The notes under the pieces: model-generated
What the model was told of the DNA's origin: nothing
The model's database searches: none
The model's input: the letters and a program-made list of their open reading frames with translations, nothing else
Made by a program: the position numbers and the translations under genes
Part shown: positions 33,988 through 41,202 of the stretch, piece by piece
Layout: each line of letters opens with the position of its first letter
Numbering within the stretch: the first letter of the stretch is position 1
Assembly (NCBI GenBank): GCA_035308025.1
Contig: DATGHL010000041.1
Span: 1 to 64,000 of the forward strand
Direction: 5' to 3'
From: Candidatus Binataceae bacterium
Lineage (GTDB): Bacteria; Desulfobacterota; Binatia; Binatales; Binataceae
Length of the DNA: 64,000 bases

Positions 33988-34444
33988 TATCGTTTCCGCC
34001 GGATTGTTTCTCCCGTTCGCGCCGCCGCCACACCTTTAAGCTCTCGATCAGCACGTTCATCTGCTTCACGTTGAGCCATTCGGGCGTCGCCACGCCAGTC
34101 AATCTTTTCGCAAATGTTCTCAGCGCGGCGTCGCTTGGATCATGCAACACGCCCATGTCGGCGAGATCGCGCCAGATCGCGATCGCGAGCCTGAGTTGCG
34201 GCGCCGCCGGTGACTGATCCGGCGCCATCGTCCGATGCGATCGCGCGCCCCGCCGCCGAAATTCATCAAGGCAGCGGCCAATCTCATCATCGCTCATCTG
34301 GCCCGCAGAAGTTTTGCCGGTCAGCTCCCAGAGCAAATTGCGATAAGTGTTCTCGTCGATGCCGAGTTGGGTTCTCCTGACATGTAGCGCCGCGAGCGCT
34401 CGCCGCCGCTTCGTTTCCGGCGGCATTTTGATTTCCGCCTTCAT
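33971..34444 (-). CDS. gemA: GemA-like regulatory protein (DUF1018)
   Basis: 157 aa. Family pattern: RALAALHVRRTQLGIDENTYRNLLWELTGKTSAGQMSDDEIGRCLDEFRRRG and C-terminal DAALRTFAKRLTGVATPEWLNVKQMNVLIESLKVWRRR. In Mu, GemA alters expression of host genes and DNA supercoiling. Its ATG overlaps the muB stop as ATGA, and the Mu-like gene order B-gemA is kept. Confidence 0.85.
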   Translation of the reverse strand: MKAEIKMPPETKRRRALAALHVRRTQLGIDENTYRNLLWELTGKTSAGQMSDDEIGRCLDEFRRRGARSHRTMAPDQSPAAPQLRLAIAIWRDLADMGVLHDPSDAALRTFAKRLTGVATPEWLNVKQMNVLIESLKVWRRREREKQSGGNDNECPN

Positions 34445-35241
34445 GCCACACCTTTATTCAGGCGGACCGGCAACTCGCGTGCGGTGATCGCCTTGAGCGG
34501 CGCCGGAAGTTTGGCTTCCGCCTTTACCCCGCCGAGCATTTTGATCCAGCCAGCGAGATCCAAGGATTTTACATCCGCGAACAAGGCGGCCTGCTCGATG
34601 GCCTGGAGTTCGTGTAAGATGGCGCGGATCGATGCGCCAGCCCGCTTGAAAATATCGGACGCCAGATCGCCCGCGATCTCAACTTCGGACAGCTCCTGGG
34701 CTAGCAACTTGACGTCGCGCAGTGATGGAGCGGGCAATTCAACGCGAACGTGCGCCCGCGACGACAACACCTGCATTTCCGCTGTCGCGGCTGCTTTCAA
34801 CGCCCGTAGCAACGAGCCGCGTGAGCAGAGGATTAGTTTCGCGCGGGCGCGATCACAGATATGCCGCATCGACTCTAGCTGCCCGTGATTCATGTTTTCA
34901 ATCTCGTCCGCGATTAGCGCGCGGCCGTCACGACGCTTAAGCTCTCGCTCGATCTCGCGCCAGCGGCTGTCCGGACCCCACTGCGCAGGCTCCCCGCCGA
35001 CTACCGATTCGTAGAGGCGGTCAAGCCACGTGCGGTCCGTCGCATTCGGGGGCGGAGTGAATAATGCCGCGTCAGTTGTGATCGCAAATTGCGCAGCGGC
35101 CGTGGTCGTCCCGATGCCGGACTGACCGGACACAAAGATTGCGACAGAGCAAGCGTACGGCTCGGGGGGGATGGCGTAAAAATCTTTCAGCCCCTTCTCA
35201 AACGCTCGCATGAGGCTGGTCGCCGCGATCAAATCACGCAC
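34441..35241 (-). CDS. MuB-like AAA ATPase, target capture protein, with altered Walker A
   Basis: 266 aa from a GTG at 35241 (GAGG 7 bases upstream) overlapping the transposase stop; the frame upstream of this is unlikely to be used. Walker A region reads VAIFVSGQSGIGTTTAA: the lysine of GxxxxGK[ST] is replaced by Thr. Walker B is ALIADEIENM, and the sensor-like stretch is AKLILCSRGS. MuB binds target DNA and stimulates MuA. Loss of the P-loop Lys would normally cripple ATP hydrolysis. Confidence 0.85.
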   Translation of the reverse strand: MRDLIAATSLMRAFEKGLKDFYAIPPEPYACSVAIFVSGQSGIGTTTAAAQFAITTDAALFTPPPNATDRTWLDRLYESVVGGEPAQWGPDSRWREIERELKRRDGRALIADEIENMNHGQLESMRHICDRARAKLILCSRGSLLRALKAAATAEMQVLSSRAHVRVELPAPSLRDVKLLAQELSEVEIAGDLASDIFKRAGASIRAILHELQAIEQAALFADVKSLDLAGWIKMLGGVKAEAKLPAPLKAITARELPVRLNKGVA

Positions 35242-37405
35242 GGTTCGACCTCGTGAGTCGCGCGCCGGCCAAGAACGACTTGTATTGAAGCGGCTCGTCG
35301 CCAAGGACGCCGCTATCGAACACAGCGACCCAGCGCTTCTGATCCTCATCCCAAGCGGTGGAGCCGATCTTCTCTAACTCCTTGCGATAAGCGCGCCGCT
35401 CGGCGCCCAAATCTTCTTTCGATTGCGCTGGAGTTTGTGACGCCGGCGTCGCCCCACTCGGCTGCTCAAGCCCCGGCCGAAATAGTTCTCGCACATTACT
35501 CCGGATAAATACCTGTGGCGCGGGCGGAGTTGGTAACTTCGCCGTCAGCTCAATCGCGGACATTCGCTGCGCATTTTTCGCGAGCGCCTTATAATGTTTC
35601 CCGCTCTGACGGCGCAGGCGGTTATGCTCTTTCGCCGCGCTGGCGTCGATGAAGCCGACAGGGGCGTGACATTGCGCCTCGCCCACGATTTGACCATCAA
35701 GATTGTAAACGAAAACGTTATGCTGCAACTTTTCGGGGTCGAATCGGACGACCACTTCCCGTCCGGCGAGTGCCGCGACGCTCTCGCCCCAATACCTATT
35801 GCCGAACAGTTCAATATGCCCGTCAATCTTGGCGCACCTAACTTTCTGGGCGGCCAGCAGGCACAGTCGCAACTGCTCGGGTGTCGGCCGCTTAACCGTG
35901 ATCGTCGCAAAACTCTCTCGGAACACTTCCCCAAAAGATCGACCCCGGCAGACTGGACTCCGCCGGCCGGGTCGTTCGTTATTCTCGGCAATTCCGGCGA
36001 GCACGATCTCTTTAAACTTCTCGAATGGGACGGGCTTGCGGGTCGCGTCAGGCCGTGCCGCCGTGTTGTGACCAAGCCAACTGCCCGCCAGCGCCGGAGA
36101 GCGAGCTATATCCCTATCCCAGTCGCCGCCAGCGCGCTCACCCGGTTTTGATGACCCGCCAACGCGTGGCAACGTCGCGATGTGCCGCGCGCCCAACTGC
36201 GTAATCAGGCCGAACACGTCGGCCTCCTTGGTCGTCCAACGATGGCGGCTCGGTGACCGCCCCGTAATCCATTTACTCGCCGCCGCCATGGTATTATCGA
36301 TCACAAACAACTCAGGTATGCAGTAAGCGGAGATCAGCCCGCCAATGCTCAACCTGACAAGTCCGGCGTGCTCAGTTTTGCCGAACTGGATCGACTCGAT
36401 CGGAATGAAACTCGAATAGGAACATTGAAAGTACCACATGAGCACGCGGCAAATTTCGCCGTCCGGCCAAATCACCGAATTGTTCCACCTGTAACCGTCA
36501 CCGTTGACGCACTCCATTGCGTGCAGGATTGAACGGTCTCGCGTCTGAGCAGGATAGGCGCGGTGGAGTACTTCCGAGCCATGGCGCGCAAACTTTATCG
36601 ATTGCCATGGCACCTCCTTGCGCAGTCGACGCCATAGCGTGATCTCGGCCGGAAGATCGTCGCCGCTAATTCCTTCGGCGCGAGCCGCCGCTATTGCGCG
36701 GCGATAGCAGGCGATCCGCGGCGGCCGGTCCATCCTTAGGTAATCGGAAGAGTAGTAGTTAAAAAAACTCTGCGGATAGGAGTAGGCAGCAGCCTCCGAA
36801 CGATTCCCGCGCTCATCGATCAGAGCCGCGGCCCAGTCGGTCCGCTCAATTGATTTAACGGCCCTGATCCAGTCACGCAGGGTGGAAACTGCGACCTCGC
36901 GCTCTCGCGCTGCTTCCGCGTATGCCTCCATCTTGGGACAGCCAGACCTGATCAACTCGAAAGCCTTCAGTACCGCCGCTGCGTCTTTGGTCGCTTCGTC
37001 TCTGACGGTCTGCTTCTTGGTTTCGGCTTTTCTCCACAGCTCGGCGCGGATCAGCTCGTATTCTCGGCTCCCGTGAACCGCGATAGTCTCGCCGGCCGCG
37101 ACTTCGACAACGTGCGTTGCGCACGGTGCGCCAGCGCCAGAATCAGAACGGCTGACGCGCTTGGTCTCGGTCGCGACCGGCAAGCCTTTGACGGCTTCGT
37201 GCTGAGCGAGTGCGGCGAGCTGCTCGGCAGTCAGATTTGATAAGAGGTACTCGTTATGCTCGCCGCCAATCGCCTTGATTTTTATGACGGCCCACTGGTG
37301 TCGGTCAGCGTAGCGTCGAACTTTATCTCGCGAGGTGGGAAGCCCAGGCAGCCGAGCTTTCGCGAGCTGCTTAGCCGTTCGGGATATGCTGGCCGCGCCG
37401 AACAT
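35234..37405 (-). CDS. Mu-type DDE transposase (MuA homologue)
   Basis: 723 aa. Order: N-terminal winged-helix enhancer-binding region (residues 1-75), end-binding domains (about 110-270), catalytic core with D303 (CVNGDGY), D370 (LFVIDNTMAAASKW) and E423 (SSKPGERAGGDWDRD), then a beta-barrel and a C-terminal MuB-contact region rich in Lys/Arg. All three acidic residues are present and the reading frame is intact, so it should be active. It has GAGG before the ATG and is coupled to muB downstream. It performs strand transfer, giving 5-bp target duplications, consistent with the ATGAG copies flanking this element. Confidence 0.95.
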   Translation of the reverse strand: MFGAASISRTAKQLAKARLPGLPTSRDKVRRYADRHQWAVIKIKAIGGEHNEYLLSNLTAEQLAALAQHEAVKGLPVATETKRVSRSDSGAGAPCATHVVEVAAGETIAVHGSREYELIRAELWRKAETKKQTVRDEATKDAAAVLKAFELIRSGCPKMEAYAEAAREREVAVSTLRDWIRAVKSIERTDWAAALIDERGNRSEAAAYSYPQSFFNYYSSDYLRMDRPPRIACYRRAIAAARAEGISGDDLPAEITLWRRLRKEVPWQSIKFARHGSEVLHRAYPAQTRDRSILHAMECVNGDGYRWNNSVIWPDGEICRVLMWYFQCSYSSFIPIESIQFGKTEHAGLVRLSIGGLISAYCIPELFVIDNTMAAASKWITGRSPSRHRWTTKEADVFGLITQLGARHIATLPRVGGSSKPGERAGGDWDRDIARSPALAGSWLGHNTAARPDATRKPVPFEKFKEIVLAGIAENNERPGRRSPVCRGRSFGEVFRESFATITVKRPTPEQLRLCLLAAQKVRCAKIDGHIELFGNRYWGESVAALAGREVVVRFDPEKLQHNVFVYNLDGQIVGEAQCHAPVGFIDASAAKEHNRLRRQSGKHYKALAKNAQRMSAIELTAKLPTPPAPQVFIRSNVRELFRPGLEQPSGATPASQTPAQSKEDLGAERRAYRKELEKIGSTAWDEDQKRWVAVFDSGVLGDEPLQYKSFLAGARLTRSNRA

Positions 37406-37473
37406 TTCGCCTCAGGCTGCTAGCCTCAGGCTCGGCTCGGCCGCTGCTTTCGCGATGATCGCCGCGCGGGCCT

Positions 37474-37773
37474 CTATCTCGCGCATGAGCCGACGAAGCC
37501 TGTACGCCGCTTGCTATTTTGGAATCTTCGAGCTGCGATACGTGCTGGCCAAATATCGCAAACCGATCTATTGAGGGCGCGGGCGATGATCACTTCGCCG
37601 CACCGGTACGGCTTGCGAAGAGCGACCGATAGCGTCCTCTCATGGAGCCCTGCGGAGAGGGAGAGTTGGCGAAGCGAAAGGCCTTTTTTATGCAGCGCGC
37701 ACACAACGTCGGCCGGCGGCCAATCTTGCCCTATGCCGCGTTCGCAATTAGAAAGGAGTGTATCGAGCGACAT
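37474..37773 (-). CDS. ner: Ner/Nlp-type winged-helix regulator
   Basis: 99 aa from the ATG at 37773 (AGGA upstream); the frame extends to 37803 without support. Core IGQDWPPADVVCALHKKGLSLRQLSLSAGLHERTLSVALRKPYRCGEVIIARALNRSVCDIWPARI matches the Ner family. Ner turns down early transcription after lysogeny is left. It is divergent from the repressor gene, exactly as in Mu. Confidence 0.9.
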   Translation of the reverse strand: MSLDTLLSNCERGIGQDWPPADVVCALHKKGLSLRQLSLSAGLHERTLSVALRKPYRCGEVIIARALNRSVCDIWPARIAARRFQNSKRRTGFVGSCAR

Positions 37774-37821
37774 CTTGAATCCTAGCTCAACCACTAACTT
37801 CAATACCGGATTTAGTACGCA
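37774..37821. promoter_or_regulatory. Divergent control region between ner and the repressor gene
   Basis: 48 bases separate the two start codons, so early and repressor promoters must overlap here or extend into the genes. I see no clear palindrome and no copy of the GGTTCAC motif found at the right end. Confidence 0.5.
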
Positions 37822-38550
37822 ATGTCAAATCTCAATGAGAACGAGGCGGAACGGGCCGACCGTCTCTTATTTTTAGAGCGGCTCGGAAAGCTTGCTGAAC
37901 GTGTCGGCGGTAAAGCGGCCCTGGCTAAACTAGCAGGCCTCAGCCCGACCTCGATCCAAAATTACTTCGGCACAACTGAACCGCCCAGGCCAATTATTTT
38001 GGCCCTGGCGTCGGCGACGAAGACTTCGGTCGGGTGGTTGGCCGGCGAGCCCGAGACGGAGGATAATGGGCTCCCACAGAGCTTCATCCGCCTACCTTTT
38101 TTCGATCTTTCTCTTAGGAAAAACTTGGTCTATCCCTTGTTCAATCGCCATCCCGAGCCGGAGATGGGTTGGCGAATCTTCCATCGTGCCGATTTAGTCG
38201 GGAGGGTGAAGATGCTGTCGAACCGTCTCTTTCTGGCTCGAATTTATCAGGCCAGATTCACGCCCCTGATTTCGACGAATGATGATGTTCTGGTTGATGG
38301 GTTGCTTGCAGACGATCCGACCATTTCGCCGAAGCTCTGGGAGTTTCCTATCGACGGCGAAGCAATCTATTTTATCGGGCGCGGATCGAAGGCCGCTTTG
38401 CGAAAACTACGAAAAAGAAAAGAGCATATCGACGTGCTCGATGAGCGCGGCCGGATCGATTTCAAGGTTTCGCTGGAAGGACAAGATGATTTCCTTTTTT
38501 GGGGCCCGGTCGTCTGGCGCGGTGGTGCGATTCAAATTCAACTCCCATAA
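37822..38550 (+). CDS. C-type repressor with HTH and degenerate S24 domain
   Basis: 242 aa. HTH at about residues 20-70 (GGKAALAKLAGLSPTSIQNYFGTTEPPRPIILALASATKTSVGWLAGE). The C-terminal half follows the LexA/S24 fold (ISTNDDVLVDGLL, IYFIGRGSKAALRKLRKRKEHIDV, DFLFWGPVVWRGG) but lacks the GDSM serine motif. Self-cleavage upon DNA damage therefore seems impossible, and the fold may only dimerise. It should repress the ner-A-B operon. It is the only gene on the plus strand in the element. Confidence 0.85.
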   Translation: MSNLNENEAERADRLLFLERLGKLAERVGGKAALAKLAGLSPTSIQNYFGTTEPPRPIILALASATKTSVGWLAGEPETEDNGLPQSFIRLPFFDLSLRKNLVYPLFNRHPEPEMGWRIFHRADLVGRVKMLSNRLFLARIYQARFTPLISTNDDVLVDGLLADDPTISPKLWEFPIDGEAIYFIGRGSKAALRKLRKRKEHIDVLDERGRIDFKVSLEGQDDFLFWGPVVWRGGAIQIQLP

Positions 38551-38960
38551 CACTGGCTAATAAGACCGGAGCGGTTCACTTTTGACTGAACCCGGTTCAC
38601 TTTCGGTTTAGCGGTTCACTTCCCGGCGGTTCACCTTTAAGTGAACCGCTCCGCGCGGTCTTTCCCCTAAAGTCCCCGTAATTGCTAGGCGAATTTGAGG
38701 GTTTGCAAATTTGTAAGCCATCAAATTGCACAGCTTTAGATGATCCAACTCGGGGCATTCTCTGAATAAAAGGCGAAACCACGGATCACCCTAATCTGGC
38801 AAAACACTCCGGCCCGCAAATGGTCGCCGGCGGTCTCCTGATTCTTCAATGATTTCGGGCGGTTAGCGAACCGCCCATCCCGCCTCGACCCCATAACATC
38901 CCGCCTAATCCCGCCTAAATTGCCGTCCTGAGAATTGCCAGAGTCGGATGATCTCTCACA
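38551..38960. repeat. Right end of the Mu-like element with GGTTCAC motif array
   Basis: 410 bases without a convincing gene. Copies of GGTTCAC occur at 38573, 38594, 38613 and 38628 on the plus strand and at 38641 on the minus strand; the last two form a dyad GCGGTTCAC-N6-GTGAACCGC. Further out lie an 8-bp hairpin GGGCGGTT-AGCG-AACCGCCC (38858-38877), three copies of ATCCCGCCT, and the terminal repeat (38932-38960). The motif fits the start of the MuA site consensus (YGTTTCAYT) from memory, so these are probable transposase sites, or else repressor operators. Confidence 0.7.
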
Positions 38961-38965
38961 ATGAG
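38961..38965. repeat. Target-site duplication, right copy (ATGAG)
   Basis: Directly follows the CA terminus of the element and is identical to 26085-26089. Confidence 0.9.
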
Positions 38966-38996
38966 CGTGTGAAGCCGAGTATACATGGCCAGGAAT

Positions 38997-39029
38997 CCGG
39001 GATTCTTCACTGCCTTCAGAATGACAAAA
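38997..39029 (+). repeat. Dispersed intergenic repeat, copy 1
   Basis: CCGGGATTCTTC, eight variable bases, then CAGAATGACAAAA. The same element in reverse orientation lies at 54290-54324. It is in host sequence 32 bases outside the Mu-like element and is not part of it. The flanking stretch 38966-39124 holds nothing else I can identify. Confidence 0.7.
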
Positions 39030-39124
39030 GCGGCGCGGTCGTTTCCAATCGACTTGCGCAGTGGCGTGCCGGTGGTGTGCGGGTAACGGCTCAGGTTGCC
39101 GCTTCCACGATCGGTGAAAGCGGT

Positions 39125-39616
39125 TCAGGGCTCTGGCGCGATAAAGAACTTCTCCATCAGATAATTGTGAATGCTCACGCCGCGCAGGATGAAATCGCGA
39201 CGTTTCACCTGGGCGAAGCCCTTCCTGAAGAACAGCCGGCGCGCGGCCTCACTGGCCTCGACAAAGAGCCTGGTTATTCCCCGCGCGCGAGCCTGCTGTT
39301 CCAGCCGGTCGTACAATGCGGATGCCACTCCGGCGCCGATTATTTCCGGGTGACAGTACAAGTGGTCGATGTGCCCGTTCAATTTGAGGTCTCCGTATGC
39401 AATCGGTTCGTCGGCTTCGTTGACCGCGACCAAAATCAGACGACCGTCCTTAGCCCGCGCCTCAAAGCTCGCCGAGTCCGGCATTGCGGGCGCCCATGCT
39501 TCGACCTGCGCTTGACTGTAATCGCGCAGGCCTGCTGTCCGGACCGCGGCGAAAAACACCGCGCCCAGGAAAGCCGCATCCTTCGACTCATAACACCGGA
39601 TATCTGCAAATCTCAT
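39125..39616 (-). CDS. GNAT-family N-acetyltransferase
   Basis: 163 aa, complete. GNAT fold: LILVAVNEADEPIAYGDLKLNGHIDHLYCHPEIIGAGVASALYDRLEQQARARGITRLFVEASEAARRLFFRKGFAQVKRR. The acetyl-CoA loop (Q/RxxGxG/A) is represented by EIIGAGVASAL. Substrate unknown. A single gene just outside the element's right end, probably part of the ancestral locus interrupted by the insertion. Confidence 0.85.
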   Translation of the reverse strand: MRFADIRCYESKDAAFLGAVFFAAVRTAGLRDYSQAQVEAWAPAMPDSASFEARAKDGRLILVAVNEADEPIAYGDLKLNGHIDHLYCHPEIIGAGVASALYDRLEQQARARGITRLFVEASEAARRLFFRKGFAQVKRRDFILRGVSIHNYLMEKFFIAPEP

Positions 39617-39689
39617 CGTTCACAGCTCCGCGCCGTTAAACGATCCCGCAAAATCCACTGAAAGTCGGCAGCAGATTCAAACTGACACG

Positions 39690-40439
39690 CTAGCGAAGGC
39701 CGCGATGGATCGCGACAGTGCCGAAGCCGGTGAGTTGGTAGGCGGCCTCGGCAAAACCCGCAGCACGCATCATCTTCGCGATGAGGTCGGCGTTGGGATG
39801 GCTGCTCAGCGATTGAAAGAGATAGCGGTAGGCCGCGTAGTTTCGGGCGACGATGACGCCCAGCAGCGGAACGATCGTCGCGATGTAGAGCGAGAAAAAA
39901 TGGCGCGCCGCACCACGCGGCGGCGTCAGATCGAGGCAGACGAGGCGGCCGCCGGGTTTGAGCACTCGATACAGTTCGGCGAAGGTCGTCGGAAGATCAG
40001 CGACGTTGCGCAGCATGAAGCCATTGACGATGGCGTCGAAGGTCATGTCGGCGAACGGCAAGCGCATCGCGTCACCGACCATGAAGGCGACCTCGCCGCG
40101 CTTTCCGACGCGTGCGGCTTTAGCCGCGGCCGCGACCACCATCGCGGGACAGAAATCCGCGCCGACCACCTGCCGCGCCTCCTGCCGGACCGCCTCGAAC
40201 GCGAGGTCGCCGGTGCCCGTCGCGATATCGAGGATCCGCGCGCCGCGCGGCTCGGCCAGCGCCACGGTGAGCCGGCGCCAGCGCCGATCGAGCCCGAGGG
40301 TCATCAGGCCGTTGACGAGATCGTAACGCGGCACGATCGCCGCGAACATCTCTCTGATGTGCGCGGGCTTGTCATCCTTGCGCGCAGAATCGTCCCGGAT
40401 GCGCGCGGGTTTATCGATCGGATTGGGCCGTGGCTTCAA
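39690..40439 (-). CDS. ubiE: Demethylmenaquinone/ubiquinone methyltransferase
   Basis: 249 aa from a TTG; no ATG precedes the conserved KPAHIREMFAAIVPRYDLVNGLMTLGLDRRWRR, so the start is uncertain. SAM-binding motif I is ARILDIATGTGDLAFEA. The later signature GFMLRNVADLPTTFAELYRVLKPGGRLVCLDLTPP is diagnostic of UbiE/MenG. It C-methylates the quinone ring in menaquinone (and ubiquinone) synthesis. It lies 18 bp after the SufT-like gene. Confidence 0.93.
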   Translation of the reverse strand: MKPRPNPIDKPARIRDDSARKDDKPAHIREMFAAIVPRYDLVNGLMTLGLDRRWRRLTVALAEPRGARILDIATGTGDLAFEAVRQEARQVVGADFCPAMVVAAAAKAARVGKRGEVAFMVGDAMRLPFADMTFDAIVNGFMLRNVADLPTTFAELYRVLKPGGRLVCLDLTPPRGAARHFFSLYIATIVPLLGVIVARNYAAYRYLFQSLSSHPNADLIAKMMRAAGFAEAAYQLTGFGTVAIHRGLR

Positions 40440-40457
40440 GTAGCGAAATGAGGGAGG

Positions 40458-40760
40458 TCAGTCGTCGAGGTTTAGTTGCTTGCGCGCGGCCTCGCTCATC
40501 CGATGAGGCGTCCAGGGCGGCTCCCAGACGATCTCGACGTTGGCGCGCGCGCAGTCCGGAATGCCGAGCAGCTTGTCTTCGATTTCGTTCGCGATCATCG
40601 CGCCCATCGAGCAGCCGGGCGCGGTCAGCGTCAATTGGATCGTGACGCCGGCGTCGCTGATCGCCACGCCATAGACCAGCCCGAGATCCACGATGTTGAC
40701 CGGGATTTCCGGATCGTAGCACTCGCGCAGCACTTCGTAGATTTCTTCTTCGGTCAACAT
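40458..40760 (-). CDS. MIP18/SufT-like DUF59 iron-sulfur maturation protein
   Basis: 100 aa. Entire DUF59 domain: LTEEEIYEVLRECYDPEIPVNIVDLGLVYGVAIS, TLTAPGCSMGAMIANEIEDKLLG with the conserved Cys, and VEIVWEPPWTPHRMSEAARKQL. It helps deliver Fe-S clusters to target proteins. It is first in a two-gene unit with ubiE and divergent from the TPR gene. Confidence 0.9.
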   Translation of the reverse strand: MLTEEEIYEVLRECYDPEIPVNIVDLGLVYGVAISDAGVTIQLTLTAPGCSMGAMIANEIEDKLLGIPDCARANVEIVWEPPWTPHRMSEAARKQLNLDD

Positions 40761-40825
40761 CGTTGGGTCAACAGGAGTATACAGCTAAGATAATCCTTAT
40801 CGAAACCGACTCCGAGAGAAGCCTT

Positions 40826-41170
40826 ATGCCTGACAAGGAAGAACTCTACGACGCCGCCATCGACCTGTACGCCGACGATAAGTGGGATGAAGCGATTGCG
40901 ACCTACAACCAGGCGCTCGAGCTCGACCCGAGGTTCAGCGACGCCGTGCACGGACTCGCGATGTGCTATCAGGCCAAGGGCGACCTCGACACCGCGATCG
41001 CGCTGACCCAGCGCTATATCGCGGCGGAGCCGGAAGACATCCTGGCCTTCACCAACCTGAGCATGTTCTATCAAAAGAAGGGGATGATTAAGGAAGCGGA
41101 GGCGGCGGGCGCCGAGGCGCGCCGGCTCGATTGGAAACGCCAACTGCATGAGGCGAAGAACAAGGCCTAG
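40826..41170 (+). CDS. Small TPR-repeat protein
   Basis: 114 aa from the ATG at 40826, with GAGAGAAG upstream; the frame back to 40763 is less likely. Three TPR units (EELYDAAIDLYADDKWDEAIATYNQALELDPRF; SDAVHGLAMCYQAKGDLDTAIALTQRYIAAEPED; ILAFTNLSMFYQKKGMIKEAEAAGAEARRLD). A protein-protein adaptor, partner unknown. It ends 32 bp before malQ. Confidence 0.85.
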   Translation: MPDKEELYDAAIDLYADDKWDEAIATYNQALELDPRFSDAVHGLAMCYQAKGDLDTAIALTQRYIAAEPEDILAFTNLSMFYQKKGMIKEAEAAGAEARRLDWKRQLHEAKNKA

Positions 41171-41202
41171 AGCGCGGCGCGCCGCTCCGCCACCGTAATG
41201 CT

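Larger units (their letters stand above)
26090..38960 (-). mobile_element. Compact Mu-like transposable element (12,871 bp) with intact ends
   Basis: The ends read TGTGGGCGATCA (plus, from 26090) and TGTGAGAGATCA (minus, from 38960). Over 29 bases they match at 21 positions, including a second block CTGGCAAT at the same distance. A 5-bp ATGAG duplication flanks the element. Apart from the repressor, all genes lie on the minus strand in Mu order: ner, A, B, gemA, wHTH, DUF3486, small unknowns, gpI-like protease, tail chaperones, tape measure. Genes overlap by 4-17 bp or lie within about 70 bp. Large terminase, portal, capsid, sheath, baseplate, fibre and lysis genes are not found. It is either a deleted prophage or a self-transposing satellite that depends on a helper phage for heads and tails. 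Confidence 0.93.

Noticed and set aside
38597-38782. 61-codon minus-strand frame at the right end of the Mu-like element
   Set aside because: It spans the GGTTCAC repeat array, lacks a ribosome site and reads as low-complexity sequence.
26085-38965. Reading the Mu-like region as a complete inducible prophage
   Set aside because: No terminase large subunit, portal, capsid, sheath, baseplate, fibre or lysis gene can be found in any frame between the mapped ends.
38948-39661. 237-codon plus-strand frame crossing the right end of the element
   Set aside because: It starts inside the terminal repeat and then runs antisense to the GNAT gene, which has a clear fold.
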